Source: Sphagnum magellanicum (Eukaryota; Streptophyta; Sphagnopsida; Sphagnales; Sphagnaceae). Taken from it: a stretch of 64,000 nucleotides of DNA. Both the position numbers and the translations under genes were made by a program. The notes beneath the pieces were generated by a model. That model made no database searches and had not been told where the DNA came from. It saw only the letters and a list, made by a program, of their open reading frames with translations. This document shows, in pieces, positions 11,320-22,450 of this stretch. The stretch is taken from positions 15,190,001 through 15,254,000 of the forward strand of contig CM038910.1 of NCBI GenBank assembly GCA_021904315.1, read 5' to 3'. Positions within the stretch are counted from its first letter, which is position 1, and every line of letters starts with the position of its first letter.

Positions 11320-13860
11320 AGTGAGCAGGTGGTAACACTTGATCATATTCGGCAACCGGGAGAAAAAAGGGCAAGTCTTTCTAGCTGTGCAATTACAATA
11401 TTCTTTAGTGCCAAAAATCCTTATAAAAAAACTAATGACGTTCAACTACAATTTTTTGAGGATTTGGTGTTGTACATTTGTAAGGGTTACAAGCCATTAT
11501 CTTTTTGTGAAAACATTTGGCTTTGGAGAATAGTCTTATGCTAATGTCCCTGAGTTTAGTTTCCTCCTCGGTCTTCTTTAGTGGAATAGGTGTTACTTGC
11601 AATGGTGAAGAAAACATTGGACTAGCACGTTTTGCCAAAATTGAAAATTACAACAATGGTTTCAACTAGTTTTGATCTATGGATGTTTCATAGTGGTGTT
11701 GACACATTTGCTCTAGTTATAATTTTTTTGAATGAAACGTAGGTGCCAATGCATGTTATTTTGGGGTTGTTTGAGGTTCATGAGACTTTAAACAGTTTGT
11801 GGCCATACAACTCCAATCCTTATTGGAGAAGTATGAATTACTACATCAAGTAATTACCTTTGTAAAGGATGGAAGCAATAATTTAACTACTATGGTAGCA
11901 ACTTTGCAATCAATCATTGACTATGAACCTTTGAAGTTGCTCATGGTTTACGAAAGTACTTACTTTGGGCAAGTAATGTTTAAGGTGTGTTAGTGTGCTA
12001 CAAATGACGACAAAGTTTTTATTGGGTTAAAAAGTGTTAATGTGAAGGATGCACAGGTTGGTTTATAGGAAAAAATTACCTGGACCAAAAAGTTTGGGAA
12101 AGGAAAACAAGAGTGGGAGTGAGCTTATTGTGATAGTGGGATGTGACATTGGAAATTAAAACTCTTGTGAAGACCAAGTTTGCAAGCAAGGTCATAATGT
12201 TTGAAGAATGTTTACAATTTAAAGACGCCATTATTCTTTGTTATGGAAGGGGGTGAAAGCATGATCAAATATACAACAAAAGTAGTTATGAATAGTTACA
12301 ATCATATTTTTACAGATAAATGCAAGAAAGTAAAGTTGAAACCTTTTCAATCATTGTCAAGCCATCATGGTACACAATATTGAGTTAATAGTATGTTGTA
12401 TACAAAGTTTGGAAAAATTTAGTGTATTAAAAATAAGTCAAAAGTATTTTTCAAATTGAATGGCGGAATTGTGTTCAAAAATAATTTTACATTAAAAAAT
12501 TGATATATTATTATTTTTTCCTTAGAAGTTGAAAGTGCATTTTAGATGGCCATTAACAAAGAAAGTAAAAAAATTCAATATTTCATCTATTTGAAGCTTA
12601 CTTTGTTTCTTTGGGCAACCTAGAAAATAACAAAAAATATGTTTTCATTTTTTAGAAATATACTTAAATCTACTTTAAACATGTGATTCTTTAATATCAT
12701 TAACATAAATTCAAAGAATATGTTCATATTGATCATTAAACTAAATTACATTATAAAATTTGATATGTTAAAGATTGATTTATGGCTACTTTGCACTTTT
12801 CTTGACAAAGATCATGAGATGTATACTTCATCATGCTTCACCCAAGGTAGAAAGTTGTGGCTTTGCAACAAATGGTGCCAAAAGCCCAAGTGTGGATTGT
12901 TGCTGAAGCAACCACATCTCATTTAAACTTCATTGTATCAACATGTGTCATGAATGAATCAAAGGGCCATTGGGTATTGTTAGACGCCTTAACAACAACT
13001 ATTGCACTTATTATCAACATGGAGGCAACATTATTGCCGCTTTCTAGTGGGCTTAAAATTTCTGAGTCATTTGAGAATGAAATTTTACTTTGTAGAAAAA
13101 TATGTGGCTAGAGATTATTAAGGTTATCAAACTTTTTTTGCAAATTTTGGAGAACTTTTGATGAAGGGTAGGCTGATAAAGATGGCCATCATGTTGGATC
13201 CATGCTTTAAGTGTTTAAGTGTTGTGCAAAATTTGTTGGGACGTGGGAATGCCATTTGATTAGCCACTAAATATGATGCTAGAATTGTTATTCCTTTTTT
13301 GATGGTTTGCTTTGAACAACTGAACCTTACTATCGTTAATGCATCTACTACTATTGCAGTAGTTGATGTTGGTGAGGATTTTGAAGAAAATATGTTTGGT
13401 GTGGGGGCATAAATTGAGGAATCTTCACTTGTGTTAGTTATTCAAGAGCCATTTCTATTTAGGACGCTTCCTATTTTTCCATTTGCATGTGTAGATCCAC
13501 TAGCATGGTGGTGCATCCATGAAGGCTAGTTTCCAAACATGGGTTTCCTTGCAAAACAAATTCTCGGAATCTTGGGTTCACAAATAAAAACTGAGCATGT
13601 GTTCAGTCTTGTAGGGGTGTTGATAGCTTTAAGATGTTGTTGTTTATAGGTGGAGAACATGATGTTGTTTGTAGGTGGAGAACATGGATTGGATCATCAC
13701 GGTGTTGGAAAGTTGGCTTGATGGCCCACACCATAATTGCAAACCAAATACAAATTTGAAGGAATACTTAAAAGAAGAAGATTCCTTGGTAGAGGAAAAC
13801 TACTTGTTTGAAGAAATTGACTTCTTTGAACAATTACAACTTGACAATGATTAATTTTGT
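11320..13860 (+). pseudogene. Decayed hAT-family transposase (copy B)
   Basis: Broken reading frames on the plus strand keep the hAT order. Near 11.45 kb is VLYICKGYKPLSF followed by ENIWLWR; near 11.68 kb FDLWMF; near 11.70 kb VDTFALV; then VPMHVILGLFEVHET; near 11.80 kb LQSLLEKYELLHQV; near 13.17 kb MAIMLDPCFKCLSVV; and near 13.49 kb DPLAWWCIHE, a stop, then FPNMGFLAKQILG. The last block is the hAT C-terminal dimerisation region. Many stops and frameshifts show it is dead. About 12.39-12.85 kb is AT-rich with no transposase similarity and may be an insertion. Near 13.63-13.69 kb a ~25-bp segment containing TAGGTGGAGAACATG is duplicated in tandem. Confidence 0.75.
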
Positions 13861-14251
13861 GGTTTGTTTTTATTGGGCTATGGTTTAGGTAGGAAACTTG
13901 TGTTGCAATTGGGCAGAGTTCTTCATAGATTTATGAAAAATTGGGGTTCAATTCCCTTGCAAGTTACTTTGTTTTGGATTTTGCTTGGGTTGTTTTTGTT
14001 TTGAAAGATTAGCCTGTAGTCTTCTAACCAAATTTGAAAATTTTGCATGCATAACCCTTGTGCATATTTGTCATGTTTCAAAAACTGAAAATTGGAATAT
14101 TCATAATTGGTAGATGAAGGAAAAAAAATAAAAAATTTGTAATCGGCTACCATAGTAGATTGAGTTTTTTTTTTGGATATATATCCTTCCTTGCCCCAAA
14201 TAAAATAAAATCTGTTATTGGTATCTAGATGTTGATAATCAAACAACACTT

Positions 14252-14606
14252 GTATAAACCATCTACTTTCCTAGTAGTCACTTATTTTCTTACCTATCAT
14301 TCTATATATAGGACCTACTTCTTACACAATGGGTTACCAAGGTGAAAACATATTTTTAACTCAGTTAAGGTAGGTTCATCCACAACTGAGTTACTAGAGT
14401 TCCATCTTTGGTAACCTAGTTTTTAGACCCTCCTACTTTCACCTCATGTTATCAATTTAACTCTGGTAAACTCTCAATTTAACTCAGGTAAACTCCATAA
14501 ATCCAAAAGCATCATAGGTAAGTAGGAAGGGACTGTGATTGATTACTATGTAGATAGCTTAAGTATGTAAGACACTTGGTGACTACTAGATAAAGTAGAT
14601 GGTTTA
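14252..14606. mobile_element. Foldback/MITE-like element with GTATAAACC termini
   Basis: TTGTATAAACCATCTACTTT at about 14252 recurs inverted ending near 14606, with arms of about 33 bp (both include CTAGTAGTCAC). Inside are CAACTGAGTT and GGTTACCAAGGTGAAAAC blocks. The internal-plus-left-arm segment 14255-14410 recurs in the opposite orientation at 43.93-44.09 kb. No clear target duplication is visible, so the family is unassigned. Confidence 0.6.
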
Positions 14607-17300
14607 TACAAAAAAGGTCACCACAATTGCTTACAATATGAAAATGTGCTTATGATTTTCTGCCTTCATATTTTGAATATCACCAAATTTGGCTAAATAT
14701 ATCAGAATAAAATAACTAGTGTTGTCCAAGTATATATGAGCAACTTGGGTATATGGTATTGACATGTATATTGATATGGAAGAACATACTAGTTTGGAAA
14801 CATACCTTAGGCAAAGCAAACTTTATATCAATATGAGACCGAGAGGGATTTGTTTATACCATGGTTATACCTATCTCATACCTTGAGCAAAAATCAGCCT
14901 TGGGCTCAATACTAGTTGAATGCCAAGCTCATATGAAAGTGTTCAAAGTGATCCAATACCAGTACCCAATTAATATGTGAAAAGGGACATATTATATAAC
15001 ACTGAAAATACTTGTGTTGAGAGGGTAAATGTCAATACTCATTGTGTAAGAATTGGGTAAGTGTAAATGACTTGCATTTTCCTTGCCAATTTTATGACTT
15101 TTACAATTACCTTATGCAACATGTAATTAAAAAAAAAAAACACTTATATGAAGAAATTGTTAAAAAGTTTCACTTCCACTTACACAATCTCATGTAAATG
15201 TTTTTCACAAGTAGAAGTGCATATATTGTAAACCTTTAGTGACCACCTATATCAACACACATTAATTAGTGGTGGGTTCATTTGAAAGCTCAATGTTTTT
15301 TTTTTGGGTAATGGATCACTTTAATTGGCTTTTCAAAAAAAAAAAATTCCAATATTTTTTTAAGGTTCTCAATTTAAAACCTTTTATTACAAATAAAGTA
15401 ATGCAAGGGTGTTTCTCTTTAGCTTACATATACAATACAAGCCCACACTTTTGAGCAAAAGATATGGGACAATAATGTATGGTGCTGTTGAGAGTATGTT
15501 GGGTGCACGTTGTTGGGTGGATAGCTATTGCGTGTATGTTGTCCCATCTCTTTGTTTGAGTTGAATTTTCATTTTTAACTTTGTTCATCAACATTTTTGG
15601 CTTAGGCTTTTACAAAAGCTTGGTACCTATGTGACATATATTAGTTTAATTAGGTGTGATTCATCATAAAGGTTTTTCTTTTTTTTTGGTTGGGGCAATG
15701 GGTCACTTTGATTGGTCCGTCAATTTAAAAAATCTGAAAATTTGAGCGTGATTTGTTCAAAGGCATTCAAGTTAACATTTTTTGCATGATTTTTTCCTTT
15801 ATAAAATTTTAAATTTGGATTTGCATCATGTTACACAATTTTTTAATTATAAATCATTTACATTTACATGGTTTCACATGACTTAAAAATGGATTTACAC
15901 AATTTTACATTTACATGTTCAAAATTAGACATTTATAGTTAAACAAATGTGGATGAGAGAGAGGTTTATATTTACATGGAGTGTAAATAAGTTTCAAAAA
16001 TTTTAGTTACACTTTGTTTAAAAGGTATGTCTAAAACAAATATATGTGCCCAACAATTGAAAATAACGTCTAGTTAGGGATTGTTTAAAATTTTAAAAGG
16101 AACAATAGGGTTTATGAAAGAACCGATGGTTAAGGGTAGGTTCTTTGACAAGTTATTTAACATTTTCAGAATCATGATCAAAACTAGTCCTAATTCTTTA
16201 GCAACAACAATAGAATAGAAATTAAAGATATTATTACAAAATAGTAAATAAAAAATGGAACAATGATATTACTAATTTGACAAATTTTGCAAAGGCTCAT
16301 AATTTGGAGGCCATATAATAATGGGAGATCTAAAATTGGGTCCTAAAATTGTCATGAGTCTCTGAACCCTAGTATTCAGCTTCCCAAAGTTGGCCACTAC
16401 AACATGGTATGGACCTATGAAAAAAGGGGGGTTTAGGGTTTCAAAAATTCCATACTAAAAAGAAACCTTAAAAATAGCACATACAATTCCATCCTCATCC
16501 TGTTATTGTTCTAGTTTTAGGTCACCTTTTCTTGTATACCATGGTACTTCCAGAAAAAAAAGGAAATGTTCTGTTATTAGGGTTCACCTCTCCTTGTTAG
16601 ACATAAATAAATATAGAGCTGAATAAGTCATATTAGTGGGGATGTATGTGAAATTGGGTAAAAGAATAGAATTAAGAATAATTAAATAATCTTTGATATC
16701 TATCTACTAATAGAAAATGGAAAATCACTTGGGTTAGTTAGTTTTTTTTTATTTTTTATTTTTATTTATTTATATCATCATCTTCTAATGCAATTTTTTT
16801 TAATAATTTCAAATTGTTACATTTTTGATACTTTCCAAATCACAAAGAAAAGAGTGAGTAAAAAGTATATAGAGTTTGTTAGGGTTTTGAGAATTGTGAT
16901 GGGTTTTAGGGTTGCCACTACATTTCAAGCTAAAATTTCTTTGCAAGATATTTCAAAAGATGGCTTAGGGAGGTGGTGAAAGCATCTTTTGGAAAGGGTC
17001 CCACTTTTAGTCTTTTTCTGGCCTTTTTTTTTTCTTAATGTTTTCCTGTACAATGGGAGGGGACACAACAACCTTTTCTTTTCTTTTCTTTTCTTTTATT
17101 TTCCAGTCTTGCCCCTTTTTCTAGTGTTGCACTAGCATTTTAAGTAGGAGGGTACAAACTACACACTAACTAGGGTTACAACTTACAACCCATTGTTGTC
17201 CAATTCCTGGTTGAAAGATAACCTCGGGTCCCAGTTTCTGATATTTTTCCCAATTTGATAGAATCTCGCATTCTGATTCTAACCTAGTTTTGTAGTAATT
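14607..17300. other. AT-rich gene-free DNA
   Basis: No gene recognised. T-rich words near 15294 (TTTGGGTAATGGATCAC) and 15680 (TTGGGGCAATGGGTCAC) belong to the same small repeat type seen at 22.36, 23.04 and 54.8 kb. Confidence 0.6.
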
Positions 17301-17318
17301 TGTGTGTAACCAACGAAT

Positions 17319-17373
17319 GTGGATGAAAGGTTTTACACACCCCAACACTTGTGTGTGTAAACCTTTCATCCAC
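17319..17373. repeat. Short hairpin
   Basis: GTGGATGAAAGGTTTTACAC at 17319 pairs with GTGTGTGTAAACCTTTCATCCAC at 17351-17373. The arms are about 22 bp around a 10-base loop, with one bulged T. It may be the relic of a foldback element or a small-RNA hairpin. Confidence 0.7.
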
Positions 17374-17644
17374 AAGTGTTAACCAGTGTTGGGTGTGTGC
17401 CCACTTTGGCAGGTAAGAAGTGGCCAGTTTTGGTTTTTGTTCACTAGTTTTGGTTCCAGTGATTTTCTAAACCAGAATCAGATCTTTATCATCACACCCA
17501 GAACCAAGTTCCTAGTTTTATTGGCCTTGCCTACCAAGGCAAGAAGGATATATTTATTGTGTTTAGATTCATTATAGAGTATAGTAGCTTAATGGATTTT
17601 GGCCCCTAGGTAATAAATAATAGATCTATTTTCATATGAGGATT

Positions 17645-17855
17645 TTTGAAAGATGATGTTTTGGCTTGTGTTGAAACTTGAAAGTAGTTAGAGAGTTATG
17701 ATATCTTGAAGGATTTTTGGTTTCTTTTTAGGTAGAGGATTTTTTTTTGAAGATTAGGTATATTTTTGCATGGTGAAATTATATTTGAGTTTCCATAAAT
17801 TCTTCTTTCACCTTAACACACTTTTTAATGTAAATGGCAAGGCCACCCTTTGTTC
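17645..17855 (-). repeat. Inverted single-unit copy of the 4.3 kb dispersed repeat
   Basis: Read on the minus strand this matches 4260-4440: GGCCTTGCCATTTxCAT, then GCAAAAATATA.CT.AATCTTCAA, then TTCAAGATATCATAACTCT and CAAGTTTCAACACAAGCC. It contains only one 60-bp-type unit, against five in the other copy, and carries small insertions. Confidence 0.75.
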
Positions 17856-17859
17856 CAAT

Positions 17860-18075
17860 GTGGAACTAGAATTGGAATTGGAACCTGGGGTTAATAAGAG
17901 GTTAATTGGTGGTTAACTGTTAGTTCCATTCCTCGGTTATTAAGAAACCAGACTGGAACTGTGTCTGATTTTCAGAACCACAACCACAATTTATGGTCTT
18001 GAAAAATTGAACTTGGAATTGGATTCATGATTCGATTTATGTGTGGAATTGGAACTGGAATTGAGATAGTTTTAA
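17860..18075. repeat. Low-complexity GGAACTGGAATTG-rich segment
   Basis: Imperfect repeats of GGAATTGGAAC and its complement GTTCCA fill this stretch. No gene; it is followed by a poly-T run. Confidence 0.5.
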
Positions 18076-18779
18076 ATTTTTTTTTTTTTTTTTGCAACCA
18101 AAGTTGAAGGTTCTTCATAACTAATGTTGACAAAGTTTTTGGGATTTAGGCAGAGGTTCAGGTCCAAGTTATAAAGTTCGGTTCTAAAAGTCTTTGGATT
18201 GGAAGCTTCAAGTTTGGGTTGGAGGAACCTAACCCAATAATTAGCCTCTTTTCAAAATAAAAATTAGAACTTGAACTAACAATTTTAAAGGCGTTCAGGT
18301 TCTCTCGATAAATAAGTATAACTTTATATTTTAAAAAATCATTAGATGAGGCCCACATTTTAATGCAAGTTATTGTATTTGATTGGTTGTAGATAATTAA
18401 TATTACAATTTTTTTATCGTGCATGTATTGTTGTCATCCCAGTTGGACTATCTTCATGAACGTATTGGAGAGAGAGCCAGCGTTTGAGTTTAACTATAAG
18501 TTTTGAATTGTTTGATGTAATAAGCTTTTTTTTGGGTGAAAAATTCAACAAAAATAAAAATAAATAAATTTGTGTCAAAGCGAGCAAGGTATTATGATAT
18601 AATAGCCTTTTTTTTGAATTAAACACACTTATTATTAGTCTTTGTTTTGTGGCATTCTTCACATGATTTTCAAAAAAAAAAAAAAAAAGGGTTGAGAAGG
18701 TGCATCCCGTACAATATTGAGTACAATTGTTGATATGAGCAATTAGCGTACTAATAAGCTTTTGATTCGTACCCCAAGT

Positions 18780-20640
18780 CGGCATGGATTACTTTTTCAC
18801 GACAAACAAAGGACCGACCATAAGGGGGGAGGGGGGGGGGGGGTTGTTGGCCTTCGAGTTTAATATTTAGACTTGAACTCAGAGACCCTGATTTAGTTGA
18901 AACATGGGAGTAAATATTTGTATTATTTAGAAAGGAATTTAAAAGGATTTTGGGGGTTTTGCGGCCATGGTACCAAAGTTAGTGCTGGTGGTTCACCGAA
19001 GCGAGAAGGCTGTTGGGGTTAGGACTAAGTGAAAACTAACTACCAAGAAGAAATTAATTGCTGCGGTGTGGTAGTGAAGAACTAGTTTAAAAATATTCGA
19101 GTTCGACCTCTCGACCAAGAGGCTAGATAGTTTGTGACGCCTGGGCTCGGTTCCGAATCTCGTTCGAGCAGGACGTATGTTCGTAAACATCATCAACACG
19201 ACCAGGTTCAGGTTTGGATTCGAATAGGAGGCTGAACCTGTTGACCACAGGTTTTGGCGTCGGAACTGTACGAGGGAACCAGACGAACCCTTGTCGGGAC
19301 TTGCCTTCCTAACCATTGAGAAAGCATAAAAACAACATCCTTGCTTGACTAAAAGCCCAAGGCACCCCCAGACCCCCTTCCCCCACCCTCCACAAACAAG
19401 ATGCCCTTCTTGGAAGCCTCAAATGGACAAGTGCCCCCCCCTGACTATGCTTCCGACTTCCTCCGGCAAACAACAAAGAGAAAAAGACGCACCTCCAAGT
19501 CAAGTCAGCTTTGGCTACTTGAACATCTTTCAATATCAAAGAAAGCAATTGAAAATAATTTTAAAAATAAATAAATATTATTATTATTATTATTATTTTG
19601 GTTCTACTAAAGCATCCGGCATTTCGAGTGTGCCTTATTGCACTGAATTTTTCCTCCACAAAGGGTGAGCATTTCCGAAAAACATAATGTTTGCCCCTAA
19701 TACCCACTTTCGTTTTTATTTTATTTTTCCGTGTAATACCTTGGAGGCGAAAAAGAGCAAAAAGATAGAAATCTGCCTTATTGTTTAAGTTCCGTAAAGC
19801 CCTTAGCCCATGGGCTTAACCGTTCGGCCTGTGATTACAGACAGGCCCTTAAACAGGCCCTTGTTCAATCAATTACCACCAAAAGAAAAAAAGTTTTTTC
19901 AAATTTGGAAAAAGTTAAGAAAAAGAATTGAGACACCAGCCATTTTTTAACTAGGCTATAGTTAGAGTTTAATAATTTTTTAAAAATTAGAAAAAAGCCA
20001 AACCCCCTATTTGGGGCCACAAATTGGGGGGGGGTCCCACATTTAGAAGTGGCACGTGCGGTGCTTTATTGGGGCAATCTTTACAAACACCTAATTACAA
20101 TTTTTTACTAAAAAGTGGACCCACTTTGGGCTCTAAACTTAGGCTCTATTTTTTCGGTTTTTTTTGGGTTTCTTTTGAGAGGGGGGTGGGTGGGGGGGGG
20201 GGGGGGGGGGGGGTGGGGTCCTAGCTCTTGATAAGAATCGTCGGGCCCGCAACCCCCTCCCAGACCCCCCTACTTTGATTTGGTTCGCAATCTGATTGGA
20301 CAGTAACTCTGACTCACATTTTGATTGGATAATAGGAACGAGAAATAAGGGCGAATGGTGGGGTGTATGGGGGGGGTGGGGGGGGGTGGGGGGGGGGGGG
20401 ACACAAAAGCGTATTATTCCGTTGATTTGCTCATGTACCCACGTGATATACACCACACGTGGCAGTTTTTCCACCATCCCATACTATCTACCCATTGGTG
20501 GAATTTTTATTTATTTTTTTGTTTTTTTTGTTTTGGGGGTGGGGGGAGGGGGTAGATCTCTTGTTGAGGAATTATGAAGAGAGGGGTAGTTGGGCAGGAT
20601 CAACTGCCCTTAAATGTTTTTTTTGGGTTGCCCTTTAAGT
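18780..20640. other. Gene-free DNA with long poly-G tracts
   Basis: Poly-G runs occur near 18826-18843, 20029-20034, 20180-20218, 20370-20400 and 20535-20552. ORFs here are glycine- or proline-rich artefacts of the runs. A palindromic GGCCTGT...ACAGGCC lies near 19827. Two CACGTG boxes occur at 20440-20445 and 20456-20461 with no gene attached. Runs this long are prone to slippage and assembly error. Confidence 0.6.
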
Positions 20641-20867
20641 TCCCGCAACATCCCCTCCTCTTCTCTCCTTTACCTATAACAAAAGTCATTTAGGGTTAGG
20701 TTTTCTCGGTACCTAGCTTATTTTATTTTATTTTATTTTAATAGAGTGTTGACTTTGTATAGCTTTGCGTAGTGTGGAAGGAGTTGGAAATTGGGGTTAT
20801 AAAGTAGAAAATAGGGTCTCTCAATATTTATCTTGCTAATGCTAAAATTTTTAAATTTTAAAAAAAA

Positions 20868-21255
20868 GGGAATTATATTATAACTTAACAATTGTTTTGG
20901 GGTCAAAAATTTGGTTGTGGGTTTTGCTAGATCTAAAGGTCAAATTATTATTTTTTCAATTAAGGAATATATAACTTAAAGAAATGGGTTGGAATCAAAG
21001 AATTGGTTGTGGGTTCTTGGGTTTGGGACTTGTTTGTAATAAATTTTTAAGTTTTTTTTTAATAGGGAATTATATTATAACTTTAAGAAGTGGTTTGGGG
21101 TCAAAAATTTGGTTGTGGGTTTTGCTAGATCTAAAGGCCAAATAAGTTTTTGTTTCAATCAAGGAATGCATAACTTAAGAAAAGGGTTGGAGTCAAGAGT
21201 TGGTTGTGGCCCACAACTCATGGGCTCTTGGGTTTGTGAGGAGTTTGTAGTGGAG
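20868..21255 (+). repeat. Two-copy tandem duplication, 197-bp period
   Basis: GGGAATTATATTATAACTT occurs at 20868 and 21065. Both copies continue with GGGGTCAAAAATTTGGTTG, TTTTGCTAGATCTAAAGG and a TTGGTTGTGG block. The copies differ by scattered substitutions and small gaps. Confidence 0.85.
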
Positions 21256-22079
21256 CTCCAACCTTTGGGTTGTACTTGTAGAATGTGTATCAAAGAGTAC
21301 TATAATGTATTGTGCAAGCATGAAAAGCTTTAGACCTTTTGTGTTGACCTTTTTACTCTTGTTGTGTTGTGGAGGAATAGAAAGCTCGATGTAAAGTGTA
21401 TGTTTAGTACCTAGAACTGAACTCAAATTGGTATTTGATACCAATGTGAGGATGATGATCTCAAACCCCACCCAAAACAAAACAAAACTTTGACAATTGG
21501 ATTGGGCATGAACCCATAAGGATCTAGAGCCTTATGCAAGAAGTAGTGTATCTTTGAGAGGTGGGTTCCATGTGGTTCATGTTGGCTCAATTAATTGGTG
21601 CTCACACTTTTATGAAGGGTTACCACCTATTAGGTTGGGCAAACATTGGTGACCACCAGAGTTAAGAACAAATATTCTAGTGAAACCAATTAGGTGAGAT
21701 GGTAACGCCCGTGATGCTCTCAAAAATTGTTTTTTTAGGAGGGAGAGACGCGAGTATCTATAAGGTTTCTTTTTGATTTCTCCAGTTCCAATCATTTGAG
21801 AGTCCCTTCTATTTTGCCAATTAACTTAAGTTTGCTTACTAATTAGGAGGAGGTATTTATTTTTCATTGGAGGCCCACATGAAAAAGAAGCAAGAACTTC
21901 CATTTTGGAGCACTTGTCTTGTGCAAAAGTGAATTGTTTTGTCAAGTTTTTTTTGAATGACATGCATACCCAATAAATAAGTAAATAAATACGCCCTCCT
22001 ATTTATAACTGGGGGTATTGGCCCAGGCCAAAAATGGTGCCAATGGGTAGGCTCAGCATGCACTCAAAGTGCCTTGATT

Positions 22080-22450
22080 TTTTATCTTTTAAGTTTTTTT
22101 TGGGGGGTGGCGGGGGGGAGGGGAAAGATTTTTTCCTTTGTTCCCTTCAAGTTCCCAATGGGTTCCCATCAGGTTCCCAAAATGTTCCGTAGGTTCCTGT
22201 TATGTTCCCCACAGGTGTTCCCAATAACACCTTGCTTTAATCCCATATGTTTTGCCCAAAGTCCTCCCCTTCTCACGTATATAGGTGGCCCAAAGGGAGA
22301 GACACTTCATCTTTCCAAAGAATCTTCTATTTTAGGAGCCTCCATAGTTTCAACTTTTTTTTTTTGGTGATGGGCCAATCAAATTGGTTCATTGCCCAAA
22401 AAAAAAAAAGTTTGACTTGTGAGGCATCCAAACTAATTAATACCCCATAG
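22080..22450 (+). repeat. Dispersed repeat copy 1 (TTCCCAA / GGGCCAATCAAA family)
   Basis: It starts with a T run and a G-rich stretch, has several GTTCCCAA words, CCCATATG, GGCCCAAAGGGAGA, and TTTTAGGAGCCTCCAT. It ends with a foldback TTTTTGGTGATGGGCCAATC ... CATTGCCCAAAAA and CTTGTGAGGCA. The same order of blocks recurs at 54.57-54.89 kb. No coding capacity. Confidence 0.75.

Noticed and set aside
20024-20577. Glycine- or proline-rich proteins
   Set aside because: They are direct translations of poly-G runs.
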